The notes under the pieces are model-generated. The model was not told the origin of the DNA. It was given only the letters and a program-made list of their open reading frames with translations, and did no database searches. Made by a program: the position numbers and the translations under genes. A stretch of DNA of 42,363 bases from Moraxellaceae bacterium. Its GTDB lineage: Bacteria > Pseudomonadota > Gammaproteobacteria > Pseudomonadales > Moraxellaceae. The stretch is taken from contig JAUXNL010000035.1 of NCBI GenBank assembly GCA_030684415.1, positions 1 through 42,363 of the forward strand, given 5' to 3'. Positions within the stretch are counted from its first letter, which is position 1, and every line of letters starts with the position of its first letter. Below, one piece after another: positions 24,848 to 33,303 of the stretch.

Positions 24848-26097
24848 TGCGAGTTCTCCTGTGCCAGGCCCATGAGGGCATCCAGCCGATTGCGCTGACG
24901 GTGGTAGTCCGTCAGGGTGTCGAGATAGTCAAAACGGGTGTCGATAAGCGCGCGCTGGGCATCCAGCACATCGAGCAGGCCGAACTTGCCGAAGCGGTAG
25001 CCCTTGTTAACGGCCTCGAAGGCTTCTTCACTGGCTGGGAGTACTGTTTTCTCAAAAGCCGTCAGTTGTTGCTCCAGGCCCTGCACCTGCGGGTAGAGGG
25101 ACTCAAGTTCGGCCTGTAGCCCCTGGGCTGTGGCTTCCTGCCGGGCCTCGGCCTCACGCAAGCGCGCTTCTGCCGCGTGGGTGGCTCCCTGGTTGCGGTC
25201 AAACAGCGGCAAGGGCAGACCAATCCCCATTTGCCAAGCAGACTCTCCGGCATCCTCGAACTGGGTCTGGCCCACGCTCAGGGTTACGCTGGGCAAGCGA
25301 CCGGCTCGGGCGGCGCGCAGGCCGGCTTCCCGAGCCTGGGTTTGGGCCTCGGCTTCCTTGAGGGCGGGATTGCGGGTCAGTGCCTGGGACAGGGCTTCGG
25401 CCGGAGGCAAGGGCTGCACCGGCGGCAATTCCTCCGGCAAAGCCCCAAAATCCGGGGTGCGGAGCCCCTGCAAGGTGGCCAGCTTCTGCCGTGCCGCGAC
25501 CAGTGTGAGCCGGGCCCGTTGTTCACGTCGCTGCAGGGCGGCAGCGGCTACCTCAACGCGGGTCAACTCGACTGGTGACACCTTGCCAGCCCTTACCTGG
25601 GTGGCGACAGCGTCGCGGGTGCTGCTAACCACCTGACTCAGTTCCTCGGCAAAGGCCACGCGCTGCTGTGCCGCCAGCACGTCCACCCAGCCGCTACGCA
25701 CTTCGGCGAGCAGCAGACTCTGCTCTTGTCCTGCGCGTAGGCGTGCCGCCTCGGCGTCGCCTTGCGCGCTGTCACGGCGGGCGCTGCGTCCGCCTGTCAG
25801 CTCCAGGCGCTGGCTCAGTTGCCAGGTGGAGGTGGGGCCGTCGAGGCCGGTAAGCTTGTCGTTGCCCAGATTCTCGCGGTTGAAATTAAGCTCGGGGTTG
25901 GGCAGCAGGCCGGCTTGCTGGGCCTCGCCCTCGGCCGCCTCGGCCGCTGCACTGGCTGCAGACAGGTTGGGATTACGGGCCAAGGCCCGTTGTTCAGCCT
26001 CGGCCAGGGTCAAGCCCAGGCTCGCCGCCGGTAGTGAAATGCCACAGAGCAGCACGGCCAGATACAGGCCGCGCCGTTTAAACGGTATGACAGGCAT
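24844..26097 (-). CDS. czcC: CzcC-type outer-membrane factor
   Basis: A 417-residue TolC/OEP-family protein with a signal peptide (ends near LPAASLG). The two helical repeats begin LTLAEAEQRALARNPNL and LSQALTRNPALKEAEAQ. The strand hairpins read LLPNPELNFNRENLG and MGIGLPLPLFDRNQGA. It forms the channel for CzcBA. It starts 64 bp after the His-rich small gene and overlaps czcB by ATGA, so czcC, czcB, the PII-like gene and czcA are one operon. The third TolC-like protein in the window; the sequences are clearly different. Confidence 0.92.
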   Translation of the reverse strand: MPVIPFKRRGLYLAVLLCGISLPAASLGLTLAEAEQRALARNPNLSAASAAAEAAEGEAQQAGLLPNPELNFNRENLGNDKLTGLDGPTSTWQLSQRLELTGGRSARRDSAQGDAEAARLRAGQEQSLLLAEVRSGWVDVLAAQQRVAFAEELSQVVSSTRDAVATQVRAGKVSPVELTRVEVAAAALQRREQRARLTLVAARQKLATLQGLRTPDFGALPEELPPVQPLPPAEALSQALTRNPALKEAEAQTQAREAGLRAARAGRLPSVTLSVGQTQFEDAGESAWQMGIGLPLPLFDRNQGATHAAEARLREAEARQEATAQGLQAELESLYPQVQGLEQQLTAFEKTVLPASEEAFEAVNKGYRFGKFGLLDVLDAQRALIDTRFDYLDTLTDYHRQRNRLDALMGLAQENSQ

Positions 26098-26161
26098 GAT
26101 GCCTCCCTCATTGGAAAACTCGGAGTCCGGCCACGGCCGGTGAGATCACCACGAGGAAGCT

Positions 26162-26581
26162 TTAATGCCGGAGCACGGTGCTCCGGATCAGGCGGGGTAA
26201 AGAGTTGCGATGCAGCAGGGGTGGCCATCGAAGCGTCAAACGCCGCAGCAGCGGCAGCTTCCAGGTCAGGAGTAGCGGCAAGAGAGCCAGGAGCAATCCC
26301 AGCAGGGATTTTGTCTTGGCATCCGGCGTGACAGGGTCGGCCGGCTTCAGATCCATGTGGTGGTGATCACTACAGCTGACCTGACAGCCGTCGTCAGCTG
26401 TTACGGGCGCAGCCGCAGCTTCATGGCTCAACATTACGTCATAGTGGCCGCCATGCCAGTTGCTGCTCACTTGGTGCCCGCTGAGACCCGCTAGAACCTG
26501 GACCAGCACCAGACCATTCTGGGCCAACAGATAGGCCAGAAGGATCAAGGGGGTCAAAAGTTGAAAGTGACGGCGGGTCAT
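26162..26581 (-). CDS. Small His-rich membrane protein preceding czcC
   Basis: A 139-residue protein with an N-terminal hydrophobic segment (about residues 8-34) and a second one near 92-107. The loop between carries many His, plus Cys and Met: LSGHQVSSNWHGGHYDVMLSH and CQVSCSDHHHMDL. The C-terminal tail is basic. It is likely a membrane protein with a periplasmic metal-binding loop. It resembles the small first genes of some czc operons (CzcI-like), but I cannot confirm homology. Co-directional with czcC, 64 bp upstream. Confidence 0.6.
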   Translation of the reverse strand: MTRRHFQLLTPLILLAYLLAQNGLVLVQVLAGLSGHQVSSNWHGGHYDVMLSHEAAAAPVTADDGCQVSCSDHHHMDLKPADPVTPDAKTKSLLGLLLALLPLLLTWKLPLLRRLTLRWPPLLHRNSLPRLIRSTVLRH

Positions 26582-26628
26582 GAGCAGCGTAGTGATTTTC
26601 CGTTAAAGGCGGCGTTACGCCGGCGCCA

Positions 26629-27765
26629 TCATACCACCAGGGCGTACCAGCCCTGATAGCCCACATACAGCCCGACCAAGAGGATCAAGCCGCCGGAGAA
26701 AAACGGCGCCTTGCGGGCAAACTCGCCAAAGCCGCTCCACCGTGAGCTGGCATGCTTCACGCTCAGCGCCGCCAGGATACCCGAGGCCACCATGGTCAGG
26801 GCCAGTCCAATACTGAAGCACAGCACCAGAACGGCTCCCAGTGTGAACTCCTTGAGCTGTAGGCAGAGCAGCAGCACGGTGATGGAGGCCGGACAGGGAA
26901 TGAGACCACCGGTCAGCCCGAACAATAGGATTTGCCCGTTGGTGATTTCCCGGTTGGCAAACCGACGACGAATGTCGTTGGCGTGCGCGAGCTCGTGCGC
27001 ATCCTGGTAGCCCGAACTCGCCTCCAACGCCGCGAACTCCTTCAGGGCGTGCGCGTGGCCGGGCTCGGTAAACTCCACATCAAAAGCATGGCTGTGATCG
27101 CCGTGGTGCATCGACAGGCGCACCAGAAACTCATGCGGTTCCGGAATCGTCTGCGATGACTCCAGATAATCCGATTTCTGCACGAGCGTGAACGGCATCC
27201 GGCTTCCGTCCGCGCGCTCGATCTCCAGCGAGTACGTTACCGGATGAGAGCGCAGCAGCCCGGTCTTTTGTGAGGCAGGTGCGTAGAGCCGGAAGCGTGG
27301 CGGCACATTATCTTCAAAAATCTCCAGCCGCAGCACGCCATGACCAGTATCGATCACCTTGGACGCCTCATGGGGGTGATCGTGATCATGTGAATGGTCG
27401 TGGTCATGGCCCGCCCCGTGCTGGTGGCGCCACGTCCGCCACAGCATCCAGGCTGCCACCCCCACGATCAGCACGGCCGAGGCCAGCTGAAAATACGGTT
27501 CCGAGGTCTCGGCATCCCAGCGTCCGCCAAAATGCAGGCCCACCAGCGCCACGATCCAGACCACGGCGGTATGCGAGAGAGTTGCCGCCAGCCCCAGCAT
27601 GACGGCCTGGCCGACGGTGCCGCGAATTGCCACGATGAAGGCTGCCATCATGGTCTTGCTGTGTCCCGGCTCCAGGCCGTGCAGGGCACCCAGCAGGATG
27701 GCACTAGGAATGAACAGCCAGGCATGGGCCGAGCCCTGCTGAAGCAAGGAAGCGAATTCAGTCAT
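26629..27765 (-). CDS. rcnA: RcnA/NicO-type Ni/Co efflux permease with an inserted domain
   Basis: A 378-residue membrane protein. The N-terminal half has three spans with the NicO signature ALHGLEPGHSKTM (His29, His35). A cytosolic or periplasmic His-rich string (GHDHDHSHDHDHPHE) follows at about 117-132. Next comes a soluble insert, about residues 140-245 (RLEIFEDNVPPRFRLY, KSDYLESSQTIPEPHEFLV), then further spans (FGLTGGLIPCPASITVLLLC). The insert matches the N-terminal domain of CzcB at 23351-24847, which is unusual for RcnA. It is divergent from rcnR, with two RcnR-like operators between. Confidence 0.9.
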   Translation of the reverse strand: MTEFASLLQQGSAHAWLFIPSAILLGALHGLEPGHSKTMMAAFIVAIRGTVGQAVMLGLAATLSHTAVVWIVALVGLHFGGRWDAETSEPYFQLASAVLIVGVAAWMLWRTWRHQHGAGHDHDHSHDHDHPHEASKVIDTGHGVLRLEIFEDNVPPRFRLYAPASQKTGLLRSHPVTYSLEIERADGSRMPFTLVQKSDYLESSQTIPEPHEFLVRLSMHHGDHSHAFDVEFTEPGHAHALKEFAALEASSGYQDAHELAHANDIRRRFANREITNGQILLFGLTGGLIPCPASITVLLLCLQLKEFTLGAVLVLCFSIGLALTMVASGILAALSVKHASSRWSGFGEFARKAPFFSGGLILLVGLYVGYQGWYALVV

Positions 27766-27789
27766 GACGAATACTTGTGTAGAATGGGG

Positions 27790-27825
27790 TACTCCCCGGG
27801 AGTATATGTATACTACCCCCCACTA
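27790..27825. promoter_or_regulatory. Two RcnR-like operators between rcnA and rcnR
   Basis: TACTCCCCGGGAGTA (27790-27804) and TACTACCCCCCACTA (27811-27825). The second, on the minus strand, is TAGT-G6-T-AGTA, one base off the E. coli RcnR site TACT-G6-N-AGTA. The first fits the same half-site frame with a G/C core. Centres are 21 bp apart, two helical turns, so they lie on the same DNA face. Confidence 0.85.
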
Positions 27826-27843
27826 TATGCCGAGGTCTAGTCC

Positions 27844-28116
27844 ATGGCTCACATCCTCCGCGACAAGGACAAGCTGCTTGCCCGCATTCGCCGTATCCAG
27901 GGTCAGGCGGCCGGCCTCGAACGCCTGCTGGATGCGGGTAGCGACTGCCAGGAAGTGCTGCAGCAGATCGCCGCCATCAAGGGGGCCGTCAACGGCCTGA
28001 TGTACACCGTGCTGGAGGGGCACCTCGTCGAGCATGTAGTGCATGAGCCTGATGCCCGGCAGCGCGAGCAGGATTTTGAGGTGGTGCTGCAGGTGATCCG
28101 GTCATATTTGAAGTAA
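27844..28116 (+). CDS. rcnR: Ni/Co-responsive repressor RcnR
   Basis: A 90-residue all-helical repressor of the CsoR/RcnR/FrmR family. The metal-ligand residues of E. coli RcnR are present at identical positions: His3, Cys35, His60 and His64. CsoR (Cu) and FrmR (formaldehyde) proteins lack this set, so Ni(II)/Co(II) sensing is well supported. The start is the ATG at 27844; the mature N-terminus MAHILRDKDKL keeps His3. It diverges from rcnA over two operators. Downstream, tnpI starts only 24 bp after its stop, with no obvious promoter between, so it may drive the recombinase genes. Confidence 0.95.
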   Translation: MAHILRDKDKLLARIRRIQGQAAGLERLLDAGSDCQEVLQQIAAIKGAVNGLMYTVLEGHLVEHVVHEPDARQREQDFEVVLQVIRSYLK

Positions 28117-28140
28117 AGGCAGGGAGGCCTCGGAGTTCCC

Positions 28141-29124
28141 ATGACGGTTGATCGCTATATCGACGCGGCGACTCGTGCCAACACCCGCCGCAGCTACCGC
28201 AGTGCCATTGAGCATTACGAGGCCGAATGGGGCGGTTTTCTGCCCGCGACGGCGGACAGTGTGGCGCGGTATCTCGCGGCCTATGCAGGTAACCTTTCGA
28301 TCAGCACCCTGAAGCTGCGACTGGCGGCGCTCGCACAATGGCATCTCGACCAGGGTTTTCCCGACCCGACCAAGGCGCCGATGGTCAAAAAGGTGCTCAA
28401 AGGCATCCGGGAATTGCATCCCGAACGTGAGAAGCAAGCGGCACCTCTGCAACTGAGCCAACTGGAACAGCTAGCGGCCTGGCTACTGCGGGAGGAGAGC
28501 ATGGCCAACGATGCGGGTGACAAGGCTCGCGGAATGCGCTGCCGCCGGGATCGTGCCTTGGTTCTATTGGGTTTCTGGCGTGCCTTTCGCAGCGACGAAC
28601 TTTGCCGCCTGCGCCTTGAGGACAGCGTGATTCATCACGGCCAGGGCCTGTCACTCTATCTGCCACGAAGCAAGGGGGATCGGCGTAACGAGGGGACGCA
28701 CTACAAGGTGCCGGCCTTGAGTCGCCTCTGTCCGGTAACCGCCTACCAGGCTTGGGCGGAATCAATGCCTCGGCAACACGGCCCGGTTTTCTGTGCCATT
28801 GATCGCTGGGGTCGTGTCAGCGACACGGCCATGCATCCCAACAGCATCATCCCCTTACTGCGAAGCCTTTTTCAGCAGGCCGGCATCGCCGATGCCGCGC
28901 TCTACAGCAGCCACTCCTTGCGCCGCGGCTTTGCCACTTGGGCCAATGGCCAAGGCTGGGATGTGAAAGCGCTGATGGAATATGTCGGCTGGAAGGATAT
29001 GAAGTCTGCCTTACGCTACATCGATTCGGCAGATCCCTTCCGACAGCAGCAGATCAACACCAGCCTGGCGCTCAGCGACCAGGTGTTAGTTGCGCTGACC
29101 GAGAATGCCGCCCCGATGGAATGA
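28141..29124 (+). CDS. tnpI: Tyrosine recombinase, TnpI-like, copy 2
   Basis: A 327-residue recombinase, homologous over most of its length to 12747-13694. Conserved boxes: GFWRAFRSDELCRLRLED, SSHSLRRGFATWANGQGW, VGWKDM and the nucleophile in SALRYIDS. The C-terminal tail (about 35 residues after RYID, ending ENAAPME) is longer and unrelated to that of copy 1. The likely role is site-specific resolution of transposition cointegrates. It lies 24 bp after rcnR, preceded by AGGGAGG about 15 bp before the start, and 25 bp before tnpA. No recombination-site array is visible between it and its neighbours. Confidence 0.9.
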   Translation: MTVDRYIDAATRANTRRSYRSAIEHYEAEWGGFLPATADSVARYLAAYAGNLSISTLKLRLAALAQWHLDQGFPDPTKAPMVKKVLKGIRELHPEREKQAAPLQLSQLEQLAAWLLREESMANDAGDKARGMRCRRDRALVLLGFWRAFRSDELCRLRLEDSVIHHGQGLSLYLPRSKGDRRNEGTHYKVPALSRLCPVTAYQAWAESMPRQHGPVFCAIDRWGRVSDTAMHPNSIIPLLRSLFQQAGIADAALYSSHSLRRGFATWANGQGWDVKALMEYVGWKDMKSALRYIDSADPFRQQQINTSLALSDQVLVALTENAAPME

Positions 29125-29149
29125 TGTTGATCTTCTCGGACCACCGCTC

Positions 29150-32113
29150 ATGAGCCACATTGACGAAACTGCCTATCCGCAGCTGAAGGCCGAGCCGACT
29201 GCTCAGGAATTGGAGTCAATTTACACCCCCTCGGCGGCCGAGAAGACCTTTGTCTTTGCGCAATATCAGCGGCAGCAGACTCGCACCTTCCTGCTGATCC
29301 AGCTCAAGCTCATGCAACGCTTGGGCTACGTGCCGGCTTTGGCCACGGTGCCTGCGGACATCCTGCAGCATATCTGCAAGAAGGCCCGCCTGCCCAAGCC
29401 CGGCAAAGAGGCCTTGACACACTATGAACGCACTGGCCACAAAACCCGCCACATGCAGTGCCTGCGTAATTACCTGAAGTTGTCCGTTGTCGATGCTGAC
29501 GCACGAATCTGGCTCACGCAGCGCGCCGAACTGGCGGCACAGACAAAACAGGAACTGCCAGACATTATTAATGTGTTGCTCGAAGAATTGATCCGGCATC
29601 GTTACGAATTACCGGGCTTCACCGTTTTGTCGCGGCTTGCCCGGCAGGCCCGCACGGCCGTCAATGAGCGGTTGTATCTGGCGGTGGAAAAGGGATTGTC
29701 TCCGGTCACGATGTCACGGCTGGATCAGTTGCTGACGGGCCAGCCCGGCCGCAGTGGCTGGGATCAGGTGAAACGTGAACCGAAGCGGCCAACGGCCCGC
29801 GAGGTAGCGAGCTTTCTGCAGCACATCCAGTGGCTGATGGGTCTGGCCGAAGGGTTGCCGGCATTAAAGGATGTGGCTGTCACCAAACGCCAGCAACTGG
29901 TCTTGGAGGCGCGAGCCCTCGATATTGCCGAGATGCGCGCTCTCAAGGCGCCCAAACGATACACGCTTGCTGTGTTGTTGGTGCAATCGCAGATGCAAAA
30001 AGCCATGGATGATGTGGCCGAGATGTTCATCAAAACCCTGCGCAACCTACATCATGTTGCTGAGACTCGGCTGCAGCAATATCACCTTGAGCATGCCGAG
30101 CAGGTAGACAAGCTGGTGGGTCAGTTCCGGGAAGTGCTGAACGCACTACAAGACGTAAATGCGCCGGCCGAGCGCTTGGCGCGGGTGGAACAGGTCGTGG
30201 GCGATCCCGAGCCCTGGATTGCTCAGTGCGATGAGCATATTGCTTTCGCCGGCAACAATTATTATCCCTTTTTGTTGCAGCCGTACCGCGTTAAACGGGC
30301 CTTGCTCTTCCAGTGCCTAGAGGTACTGAGTCTGAAATCATCTTCGCAGGATGACTCGCTGCTGCAGGCCTTGTGTTGGCTGCGCCCCTATCGGAACAGT
30401 CATCGCGAATATATTCCGCTCGCCGGCCCGGACGAACTACCGTTGCACTGGCTGCCGGAAAAGTGGCGACGCTTGGTGCTGGGCAAAGGCAAGCCGAACA
30501 CACCGCCGGGGATGATCCATCGAAAATACCTGGAGTTATGCCTGCTCTCGCAAATCATGCAGGAGCTAAAATCGGGTGACCTCTATGTCGAGCACAGCGA
30601 CCAGTATGACGATTATCGGGAGCATCTGGTCAGCTGGGAAGATTATCAGCAAGAGCTGACAGCCTACGGCGAGATGGTGGGGCTGCCGGTAGAGGCCGAG
30701 GCATTTGTTAGCACCTTGCGGCAGGAGTTAGTGAGCCTGGCACTGCAGGTCGATGAGCGTTTTCCCGATAACGAGCATGTGGATATTGGCGAGTCGGGTT
30801 TGGTGATCCGCCGTACCGAGCGGGCACAACCACCGGCGCAGTTGGAGGCTATCGACCAAGCCATCATTCGGACCATGAAGGAGGTCAGCATCCTCGATGT
30901 GCTGACCGAGACCGAGCAGTGGTTGGACCTCTATCGCCTGTTCGGGCCGTTGTCCGGCTTGGAGGCCAAGATAGACGATCCGCGCAAACGGTTTCTCACG
31001 ACATTGTTCTGCTACGGCTGCAATCTGGGGCCCAGTCAAACTGCACGCTCCGTGAAAAGCCTGAGTCGCAAGCAGGTGGCTTGGCTCAACCTGCGCCATG
31101 TCACCGAGGAGCGTCTGGACAAGGCCGTGGTTAAAGTCATCAATGCCTACAATCGTTTTGCTTTGCCGCGATACTGGGGCACCGGCAAACACGTCTCAGC
31201 CGACGGCACGAAATGGAATGTCTACGAGCAAAACTTGCTTTCCGAGTACCACATTCGCTATGGAGGATATGGCGGCATTGGCTATTACCATGTCTCTGAC
31301 AAATACATCGCCTTGTTCAGCCGCTTCATTCCCTGCGGCGCCCATGAAGCGATCTATATTCTGGACCCCTTGGTGGATAACGAGTCCGACATCCAGCCGG
31401 ATACCGTGCATGGCGACACTCAGGCGCAAAGCGCCCCGGTCTTCGGGCTGGCCCATCTTCTTGGCATTAAACTGATGCCCAGGATTCGCGGGATCAAGGA
31501 GCTGACCTTCTTTAAGCCGGAGAAGGAGACGGAATACCAACATATCAGCCGGCTATTCACCGGCACCGTGGACTGGGACCTGATTGCCCGGCACTTGCCC
31601 GACATGCTGCGGGTCGTCATCTCCATCAAGGCGGGGAAAATCACCCCCTCCATGATCCTGCGTCGGCTCGGCACCTACAGCCGCAAGAACAAGTTGTACT
31701 TCGCCTTCCGCGAACTGGGGAGGGTGGTACGGACGCTATTCCTGCTGAATTACATCAACGACGTCGAGCTGCGCCGCACCATCCATGCAGCCACCAACAA
31801 GAGTGAGGAATTCAATAACTTCGCCAAATGGCTGTTTTTTGGCGGGGACGGCATCATTGCGGAGAACGTGCGTCACGAGCAGCGCAAGGTCATCAAGTAC
31901 AATCATTTGGTGGCCAACATGGTCATTCTGCACAACGTACAGTCCATGTCCCGGGTTCTGAAGCAGTTGCAGCAGGAAGGCCATCCGATTGACGAGGACA
32001 TTCTCAAGGGCTTGTCACCGTACCGGAACATCCATATCAACCGGTTCGGCGATTACATGCTGGATCTGCAGCGCAAGGTCGACCCCATCGATTTTAAAAT
32101 AACGTTTCATTAG
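29150..32113 (+). CDS. tnpA: Tn3-family transposase TnpA, full length
   Basis: 987 residues from the ATG at 29150 (MSHIDETAYPQLKAE), matching the start of the truncated copy; the same length as the Tn4430 transposase. The three catalytic acids are readable: Asp in HVSADGTKWN, Asp in DTVHGDTQAQSAPVFGLAHL (followed by KLMPRIRGIKEL) and Glu in NKSEEFNNFAKWLFFGG. The C-terminal NHLVANMVILHNV segment is typical. The gene looks intact and could act in trans on the ends of the broken copy. It is followed 7-50 bp later by the candidate right end. Confidence 0.95.
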   Translation: MSHIDETAYPQLKAEPTAQELESIYTPSAAEKTFVFAQYQRQQTRTFLLIQLKLMQRLGYVPALATVPADILQHICKKARLPKPGKEALTHYERTGHKTRHMQCLRNYLKLSVVDADARIWLTQRAELAAQTKQELPDIINVLLEELIRHRYELPGFTVLSRLARQARTAVNERLYLAVEKGLSPVTMSRLDQLLTGQPGRSGWDQVKREPKRPTAREVASFLQHIQWLMGLAEGLPALKDVAVTKRQQLVLEARALDIAEMRALKAPKRYTLAVLLVQSQMQKAMDDVAEMFIKTLRNLHHVAETRLQQYHLEHAEQVDKLVGQFREVLNALQDVNAPAERLARVEQVVGDPEPWIAQCDEHIAFAGNNYYPFLLQPYRVKRALLFQCLEVLSLKSSSQDDSLLQALCWLRPYRNSHREYIPLAGPDELPLHWLPEKWRRLVLGKGKPNTPPGMIHRKYLELCLLSQIMQELKSGDLYVEHSDQYDDYREHLVSWEDYQQELTAYGEMVGLPVEAEAFVSTLRQELVSLALQVDERFPDNEHVDIGESGLVIRRTERAQPPAQLEAIDQAIIRTMKEVSILDVLTETEQWLDLYRLFGPLSGLEAKIDDPRKRFLTTLFCYGCNLGPSQTARSVKSLSRKQVAWLNLRHVTEERLDKAVVKVINAYNRFALPRYWGTGKHVSADGTKWNVYEQNLLSEYHIRYGGYGGIGYYHVSDKYIALFSRFIPCGAHEAIYILDPLVDNESDIQPDTVHGDTQAQSAPVFGLAHLLGIKLMPRIRGIKELTFFKPEKETEYQHISRLFTGTVDWDLIARHLPDMLRVVISIKAGKITPSMILRRLGTYSRKNKLYFAFRELGRVVRTLFLLNYINDVELRRTIHAATNKSEEFNNFAKWLFFGGDGIIAENVRHEQRKVIKYNHLVANMVILHNVQSMSRVLKQLQQEGHPIDEDILKGLSPYRNIHINRFGDYMLDLQRKVDPIDFKITFH

Positions 32114-32119
32114 GAATAA

Positions 32120-32165
32120 CAATTGGTTAGATAATAATTTGGCGCATTTTTCCAGAATCCCGGCC
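32120..32165 (+). repeat. Transposon right-end repeat, copy 2
   Basis: TTGGTTAGATA ... GCGCATTTTTCC then AGAATCCCGGCC. It parallels 17471-17514 with one single-base gap in the conserved TTCCA(C)GAATCCCGGCC part. It begins 7 bp after tnpA. Coding homology of the interrupted gene resumes at 32166, so this is likely the terminal repeat. As an outward end it starts GGCCGGGATTC, unlike the common GGGG start of Tn3 repeats. Confidence 0.65.
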
Positions 32166-32648
32166 AACCCTCATTTCCCGGAAACCTGGCAAGAGGTCGT
32201 GCAATTCGATGACAGCGGCGAGAAGCATGTCGCTGATGTCCGCACCGCCAACGGCATGGTGATCGAGTTCCAGCATTCCGCGATCACCACCGCCGAGGCG
32301 CGCTCCCGCGAGCGCTTCTACAAGAAGATGATGTGGATCGTGGACCTGCACCGGAATCCCAACGAGTTCTACATGTTCAAGATGGGGCTGGAATTTGCCC
32401 TCTCCGGCATGCGGGACGGGGTGGTGGGCATGCCTTGGTACGGCCGCAGCAAGCTCCTGCACAACTGGTCATGGGCGTCCGTGCCCGTCCTCTTTGACCT
32501 GCGCATGGGTGACGACCTCTGGCTGTTCAAGGGCTTCGAGAAGGGGGAAACCATCGAGCACGTTGACCGCTACCTCGTGAAGCACATCTCCAAGCGCGCC
32601 CTCATCGAAAAAAACGGCGGCACCTATGCTGAAAGACAAGCTGATTGA
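32166..32648 (+). pseudogene. CoiA-like gene, 5'-truncated by the transposon
   Basis: The frame begins at the repeat end with NPHFPETWQEVVQFDDSGEKH, then VIEFQHSAITTAEARSRERF and MMWIVDLHRN. It is homologous to the nuclease-like region of CoiA-type competence proteins (FPxxWQEVV, GEKHIADV, EFQHS). It ends at 32648 after about 160 residues. The zinc-ribbon N-terminus expected of the family is absent, and no proper start codon exists before the repeat; a TTG at 32139 lies inside it. This places the transposon insertion inside the gene. Confidence 0.75.
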
Positions 32649-32928
32649 CACCATCGAGCCGCAAATCTACGGCCTTGCCGTGCGCTACCTGGCAGGGGAA
32701 ACCCTGCGTGCGCTGCAGCCGGAGTCCGGGCTGTCCTTTGCCCTCATGCACAAGAAAATGCTGCTGCTGTGTCGCCTCATCGGGCACCGCGAAGGCCTCA
32801 CGTTCGACTCCTTCCACGCCATGAAGCCGTGGAAGCTGAAGCTGATGCGCCTGATCGAGCGGGAGCACCAGGTCAGGTTTGCGCCGACGGACGCCGACGC
32901 TGCACCGCAACTTTCACCGGCCGGATGA
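32626..32928 (+). CDS. Small hypothetical protein after the coiA-like remnant
   Basis: A 100-residue mixed-charge protein (MLKDKLIDTIEPQIYGLAVRYLAGE start; LLCRLIGHREGLTFDSFHAM middle) overlapping the coiA-like frame by 23 bp. No membrane segment or known motif is recognised. The overlap and continued coding look suggest that the two genes belonged to the same resident operon before the transposon arrived. Confidence 0.5.
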   Translation: MLKDKLIDTIEPQIYGLAVRYLAGETLRALQPESGLSFALMHKKMLLLCRLIGHREGLTFDSFHAMKPWKLKLMRLIEREHQVRFAPTDADAAPQLSPAG

Positions 32929-32946
32929 CGGCCCAAGGACCCGACC

Positions 32947-33303
32947 ATGTGCGGACGCTACAATGTCAGTGACCGGCCAGAGACGCAACAGCTGCTGACA
33001 GCTCTTCGGGTGGAGGGAAGGGCGGTCCCGCGACGCAACATCGCGCCCGGCGCCCATGGACAGTTCGTCATCGAGCGGGACGGGCAGCGCGAGCTCCTGG
33101 ACGGCCTCTGGTCGCTGCGTGTTCCTTCGCGGACGACACCGGCGCGCATCGTCAGCTGCCACCACCATTCGGCGCGGGTGCTGAACAGCAATCCCCAGGC
33201 GGCCGGCGAGAACATTGCCGTGTTCCGCTATGTAAGAGATCGTTGCGCTCGATTGAGCGGCGCTCACCAGCAGGACTGCAGAAGAGCAAGGACACCTACA
33301 TGA
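32947..33303 (+). pseudogene. SRAP/YedK-type DNA-crosslink protein, broken after about 60 residues
   Basis: Begins MCGRYNVSDRPE, with the catalytic Cys2 of SOS-response-associated peptidases (HMCES/YedK), followed by PRRNIAPGAHGQFVIERDG and LLDGLWSL. Normal members have over 200 residues and continue with conserved Asn, Glu and His sites. Here the family resemblance ends around residue 58 (near 33120). The rest of the frame (about 118 residues in all) is unrelated. A deletion or recombination has replaced the 3' part. The intact family protects abasic sites in single-stranded DNA. Confidence 0.65.

Larger units (their letters stand above)
28141..32165 (+). mobile_element. Intact tnpI-tnpA transposon core (Tn3 family, Tn4430-like)
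   Basis: tnpI (28141-29124) and full-length tnpA (29150-32113) are followed by a 46-bp right-end repeat ending at 32165, where a coiA-like gene resumes. A tyrosine recombinase next to a 987-aa TnpA is the Tn4430-type arrangement. The left end was not found: DNA upstream of tnpI differs completely from copy 1 up to the start codon. The true left boundary is probably beyond the passenger genes. Confidence 0.75.
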
